This document shows, one piece after another, positions 29,707 to 32,935 of a stretch of DNA of 32,935 nt (the stretch's first letter is position 1; every line of letters begins with the position of its first letter). The notes under the pieces are model-generated. The model was given only the letters and a program-made list of their open reading frames with translations. It was not told where the DNA came from and searched no databases. Origin of the DNA: an uncultured Clostridia bacterium (GTDB lineage: Bacteria > Bacillota > Clostridia > Oscillospirales > Ruminococcaceae). The stretch is from contig CAOJXI010000004.1 of assembly GCA_948465665.1 (NCBI GenBank), positions 1-32,935 on the forward strand. Direction: 5' to 3'. The position numbers were made by a program, and so were the translations under genes.

Positions 29707-31365
29707 ATGTCTATCAAAAAAGTGTCGGCAGTCGTCCTGGCTGCGGCGATGCTGACAGCTATGACGGCTTGCAGCAGTCCATCATCCTCAACTCCCCCTG
29801 CTTCCGGCAGCGGCAGCACAGCCCCCAGCAACAGTTCCACAGCCCCAAGCGGCGGCGATACATCGTCTACAGCTTCCGGCAGTGAAACCTCTGGCAGCGA
29901 CTCTGTTTACCCAATGTCCGGCGACAAAAAGCTGACTTACTGGGTGGGCGTGAGCGTCTCCAACTACAATGACAACAACGCAAAACTTCCTCTGTGGCAG
30001 GAACTGATGAAACGCACCGGGATTACGATTGAATTCCAGCATCCGGCAGTAGGCCAGGAGCAGGAAAACTTCAACCTGATGCTGGCATCCGGCGAATACC
30101 CGGACATCATCGAATCCAAATATGCTGAACCAGCCGCTATGATGGAAGATGAAATCATCATTGACCTGACCGATGTGCTTCCCCAGTATGCCCCCAACCT
30201 TTACAACTACCTGAAAGCCAACCCTGACATTGACCGCCAGGTCAAGAACGATGACGGCCAATACCTGCTGTTCCCGTTCATCCGTCCTGATCCTGTACTT
30301 CAGGTATCTTCCGGGCCTATTGCACGTAAAGACTGGCTGGACGAGCTTGGCCTTGGTATGCCTGAGACCATTGATGAATGGACTGCCATGCTGACTGCTT
30401 TCCGCGATCAGAAGGGCGCAGAAGTTCCCTTGGCGTTTGACTCCTCCGGCAACCTTGACCGTTTGATGTATGCCTGGGAGACTGTAAACGACTTCGTAAA
30501 CGAAAATGGTAAAGTTGAATATGGCTATCTCCGCCCCGGTTATAAGGACTTCCTAATTCAAATGAACCAGTGGTTTAAAGACGGACTCCTTGACAACAAC
30601 TACCCGACCTCTACCCGCGATATTCTGAACACCAACATCCTGACTGGGAAAACCGGTGCAACTTATGGTTCCGGCGGCTCCTATCTGGGCGTTTGGTTAA
30701 GCTCCAAGCCTTCTGAACCTGCTACGTATGATCTTTGCGGGCTGAAGTACCCTGTACTGAAAAAGGGTGATGTCAACTACCATGGCGGCAATGTTCAGTT
30801 TGAGTTCTCCAACTCCAACGGCTGGGCTATGATTTCTACCCAGTGCAAAGACGTTGAAGCCGCTGCACGCTTCCTTGACTACGGCTACTCCGAAGAAGGC
30901 CATGTCCTCTACAACTTTGGCATTGAGGGTGAATCCTATACTGTTCAAAACGGTGAATATACCTACACTGACGCGATGTTTAATAACCCTGACGGCAAAT
31001 CCGTTTCCGATACTTTAGGTTATTACGTCCGCGCTACCGGCTCCGGTCCCTTCATTCAAGACCCAGGTTACATTATGCAGTATTACCAGACCCAACAGCA
31101 GAAAGACGCACTTTCACGTTGGGCTGACCAACAGCAGAAATCTACCAAGATGCCTGCTATCGTTCATACTACGGACGAGGCTACCGAGTTTACCAACATT
31201 ATGAACGATATTAAGACCTATATCAAAGAGGAACAGGTTAAGTTTATTATGGGTACCCGTTCTATGGATACTTTTGATGACTTTATTAACCAGATTAAGA
31301 GCATGAAGATTGACCGCGCTATCGAGATTAAACAGGGCGCTTTGGATCGTTTCTTCAACCGGTAA
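29707..31365 (+). CDS. Extracellular sugar-binding lipoprotein, LplA-like
   Basis: A 552-residue exported protein with lipobox LTAMTAC (Cys22), a Ser/Thr/Gly/Pro-rich linker (residues 23-70) and a type-1 solute-binding domain: KLTYWVGVS, LMLASGEYPDI and later FEFSNSNGWAMISTQC, VKFIMGTRSMDTFDDFINQI. Binding proteins of this length and family accompany LplBC permeases and bind oligosaccharides. It follows the permeases by 173 bases and should deliver substrate. ATG follows AAGGAGG. A terminator closes the operon. Confidence 0.93.
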   Translation: MSIKKVSAVVLAAAMLTAMTACSSPSSSTPPASGSGSTAPSNSSTAPSGGDTSSTASGSETSGSDSVYPMSGDKKLTYWVGVSVSNYNDNNAKLPLWQELMKRTGITIEFQHPAVGQEQENFNLMLASGEYPDIIESKYAEPAAMMEDEIIIDLTDVLPQYAPNLYNYLKANPDIDRQVKNDDGQYLLFPFIRPDPVLQVSSGPIARKDWLDELGLGMPETIDEWTAMLTAFRDQKGAEVPLAFDSSGNLDRLMYAWETVNDFVNENGKVEYGYLRPGYKDFLIQMNQWFKDGLLDNNYPTSTRDILNTNILTGKTGATYGSGGSYLGVWLSSKPSEPATYDLCGLKYPVLKKGDVNYHGGNVQFEFSNSNGWAMISTQCKDVEAAARFLDYGYSEEGHVLYNFGIEGESYTVQNGEYTYTDAMFNNPDGKSVSDTLGYYVRATGSGPFIQDPGYIMQYYQTQQQKDALSRWADQQQKSTKMPAIVHTTDEATEFTNIMNDIKTYIKEEQVKFIMGTRSMDTFDDFINQIKSMKIDRAIEIKQGALDRFFNR

Positions 31366-31394
31366 TTTGGAATCTGGGCTAAGAAAAAATAAGG

Positions 31395-31431
31395 ATTGGC
31401 AGGAGTTGAAGCAGCCCCTGCCAATTTTTTT
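31395..31431 (+). terminator. Terminator of the transporter operon
   Basis: ATTGGCAGG (31395-31403) pairs with CCTGCCAAT (31417-31425) and is followed by a seven-T run reaching 31431. Confidence 0.85.
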
Positions 31432-31476
31432 GAGTGATAAAGAAGTGGTTTTTCTATCTTTTTTGTCGAACATGTG

Positions 31477-31806
31477 TTAAAAATATTTATAAACTGATAT
31501 ATTCCGTCCTTTTGTACTGACAGCCCTGATATATACAATTTTTGAGGCTTCATCAATCGAATAAAGTATTATATTATTATGAAATGAGCATTGGCGTATC
31601 CCTTTGTCAGTCCATTTTTTTGAAGGATGGAAAGGATACTTATGGGGAAAATGAGATAAATTTTTTTCAATGTCAGCCTGCAGCTGGGCATACCATGTCT
31701 TGGCTAATGCAGGTTCATATAGGCTAAGCGCGATATAATCTGCTTTTTCTTCTATGTCTAATAGTGCAGATTGGGTATAAATAATTTGGTACTGGTCGTT
31801 ATTCAT
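31477..31806 (-). CDS. RelE/ParE-family toxin
   Basis: The 109-residue product (MNNDQYQIIYTQSALLDIEE) has the RelE/ParE fold pattern: ADYIALSLYEPALAKTWYAQL helices and a C-terminal beta region HNNIILYSIDEASKIVYIRAV. Such toxins cut ribosome-bound mRNA or poison gyrase; which applies cannot be told here. The ATG lies within the end of the antitoxin gene (ATGAATAA overlap at 31799-31806). GGAGG is about 14 bases upstream. Confidence 0.88.
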   Translation of the reverse strand: MNNDQYQIIYTQSALLDIEEKADYIALSLYEPALAKTWYAQLQADIEKNLSHFPHKYPFHPSKKWTDKGIRQCSFHNNIILYSIDEASKIVYIRAVSTKGRNISVYKYF

Positions 31807-32092
31807 AGCGGAATTTTGCCTCCATATGGGCATCGGCTTCTTGTTGGGTAAAAATGCGTCCAGCTATTATATCTGCTTCTGAGGCAGACAGTTTCCTGTC
31901 AATATCCTCTTCTGTCAGTTCTTCCCAGGATTTTAGCGTAGGGCGGAAAGGCATACCGCCCATTAAAAGGCTCTGCTGGGCAAAAATGCGGACAGCTTCT
32001 GCAAAAGAAGTTCCAAGATTACGGTATAATTCTTCTACATTCGCTTTTACTTGGCTGTCTATGCGGACTTGAATTGTAGAATCCATAGACAT
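31799..32092 (-). CDS. RelB/DinJ-family antitoxin
   Basis: The 97-residue protein begins MSMDSTIQVRIDSQVKANVE, the ribbon-helix-helix of RelB/DinJ antitoxins, and its C-terminal half (LTEEDIDRKLSASEADI) would wrap the toxin. It is first in the operon and overlaps the toxin start. It should also repress the operon through the palindrome in its promoter. ATG follows AAGGAGGCGATTATA. Confidence 0.9.
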   Translation of the reverse strand: MSMDSTIQVRIDSQVKANVEELYRNLGTSFAEAVRIFAQQSLLMGGMPFRPTLKSWEELTEEDIDRKLSASEADIIAGRIFTQQEADAHMEAKFRYE

Positions 32093-32115
32093 TATAATCG
32101 CCTCCTTGTATTACT

Positions 32116-32143
32116 ATTGTACTACAATTTCCGGAATTGTCAA
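32116..32143 (-). promoter_or_regulatory. Promoter and operator of the RelBE-type pair
   Basis: Minus strand: TTGACA (32143-32138), 16 bases, TACAAT (32121-32116). The palindrome ACAATT-5-AATTGT (32124-32140) covers the spacer, a typical autorepression site for the antitoxin. The -35 abuts the stop codon of the PHP gene. Confidence 0.8.
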
Positions 32144-32809
32144 TTACGGATTTTCGATCAATTCCGCCATCCCTTGTTTTAAGGCGGCTGCCAGCTCCAT
32201 GCTGTCGTGAACATCTGACGGCAGGATAATCCCCCCTTTTCCGGCGTCCTCCAGTTGGTGGAAATCACTGCCGGAGGTGAAGATTCCCAGATGGTATTTT
32301 TCTGCCCATTTTCTGGCGCGGGGGTTGTTGTTTTCATGGCGGGGGTTCCCGTTAAATACTTCCACACCGTCCAGCAAATGGGGGTCACGCGGCTTGCAGT
32401 ATGACCGGCAGGGATGGGCCTGGAAAAATAACGCGCCATATTCCTGGCAGGCTTTAAACGCCTGCTCCTGGCTGTATTGGTAAAATATAGGATTTTGGTA
32501 GAAAAAATCCATCCCAATCCCGTAAACCAAAAAATCCTCCGGCCCTCCTGCAATACAGCTTTCCATCCCTAAAATTACCTGGATTCCCAGTTTTGCCCCT
32601 GCTTCCTGGGCGCGCTGATAGCCTTCCAGATAACGTGTAACCCGATCCCGCGCTGAGCCTGGAAAGGACTCCAAAACATAGTCATTGAAGTGATCGGTTA
32701 CAACAACCCCCTGGTATCCTGCTTCTGCACAGGCTTTAACCATTTCCTCTGCCGGAACCTTGGCACAGGGGCTGACTTCTGATGTGTGGGCGTGCATTTC
32801 TATTTTCAA
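32144..32809 (-). CDS. PHP-domain metal-dependent phosphoesterase
   Basis: The 221-residue enzyme has the PHP metal motifs in order: EMHAHTSE (His6, His8), VVVTDH (residues 35-40), GMES with a metal glutamate (about 83), FFQAHPCR (about 130) and TSGSDFH (about 180). It is the short, single-domain type seen in many Firmicutes; the substrate (a phosphoester or nucleotide) is unknown. It starts at TTG 32809, about ten bases after AAAGGAGGT. It ends directly against the RelBE promoter. Confidence 0.9.
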   Translation of the reverse strand: MKIEMHAHTSEVSPCAKVPAEEMVKACAEAGYQGVVVTDHFNDYVLESFPGSARDRVTRYLEGYQRAQEAGAKLGIQVILGMESCIAGGPEDFLVYGIGMDFFYQNPIFYQYSQEQAFKACQEYGALFFQAHPCRSYCKPRDPHLLDGVEVFNGNPRHENNNPRARKWAEKYHLGIFTSGSDFHQLEDAGKGGIILPSDVHDSMELAAALKQGMAELIENP

Positions 32810-32842
32810 AATGATGTACCTCCTTTATATTGGTGCTTTATT

Positions 32843-32935
32843 AATGTAAGTTTGATGAAGAACCTCTTATTTTTATAGTATTCGGCTTTAGGTACGCCAT
32901 CATGGCAAACCGTTGGTTTGCTGGATGGCTGCAAG
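32843..32935 (+). repeat. Dispersed structured repeat, copy D (partial, cut by window edge)
   Basis: The stretch begins AATGTAAGTTTGATGAAGAA, comparable to the start of copies A and B, and runs through TTTAGGTACGCC into the same hairpin (GCAAACC-GTT-GGTTTGC) and ends in GGCTGCAAG at the window edge. It lies upstream of the divergent PHP gene. Confidence 0.85.

Overview
The window is about 33 kb of moderate-GC DNA with Shine-Dalgarno-led genes, frequent TTG/GTG starts, lipobox lipoproteins, an LplABC-type sugar transporter and a B12-independent glycyl-radical diol dehydratase. This fits a gut-type anaerobic Firmicute (class Clostridia, possibly Lachnospiraceae or Oscillospiraceae). No rRNA, tRNA or CRISPR array was seen. 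Both ends stop at the same point inside copies of one dispersed repeat, so the window is probably a whole contig broken at repeats.

Layout. 0.1-6.3 kb: an 8-oxoguanine DNA glycosylase, a HipA-like kinase, two tandem S41-type lipoproteins (the second behind a double palindromic operator), a Panacea-domain protein and an MgtC-like membrane protein. 6.4-9.1 kb: a frameshifted GNAT gene with a small antitoxin-like partner, a GNAT-DUF3795 fusion and a flavodoxin-like reductase behind a clean promoter/operator. 9.1-11.1 kb: a type II restriction-modification pair whose methylase resembles YhdJ (ATGCAT). ATGCAT is nearly absent from the window. 11.4-15.9 kb: a DIP1984 protein, a lipoprotein/SUKH cluster, a split-barrel flavoprotein, and a GPP34-like plus MerR-like operon with heptad repeats at its start site and an apparent AUA start codon. 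16-19.4 kb: a full copy of the structured dispersed repeat, a GFFG-repeat protein and a three-gene ABC-2 exporter. 19.4-24.2 kb: an Rpn-family nuclease, a glycyl-radical activase and a propanediol/glycerol dehydratase, with a MITE just upstream. 24.4-31.4 kb: a second full repeat copy, a membrane-sensing AraC regulator split by a ten-G tract, and the divergent sugar transporter it probably controls. 31.5-32.9 kb: a RelBE-type toxin-antitoxin pair, a PHP phosphoesterase and the last repeat copy.

How the genes work together. The regulator and transporter form a sense-and-import unit for a carbohydrate. The dehydratase and its activase could use 1,2-propanediol from deoxysugars. The R-M pair, RelBE, HipA-like, Panacea, SUKH and GNAT genes form a scattered defence or conflict complement. 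The strongest candidates for something undescribed are the dispersed, promoter-led, multi-stem repeat (four copies in 33 kb, stems preserved where sequence changes), the homopolymer switch in the AraC regulator, and the GPP34/MerR operon.
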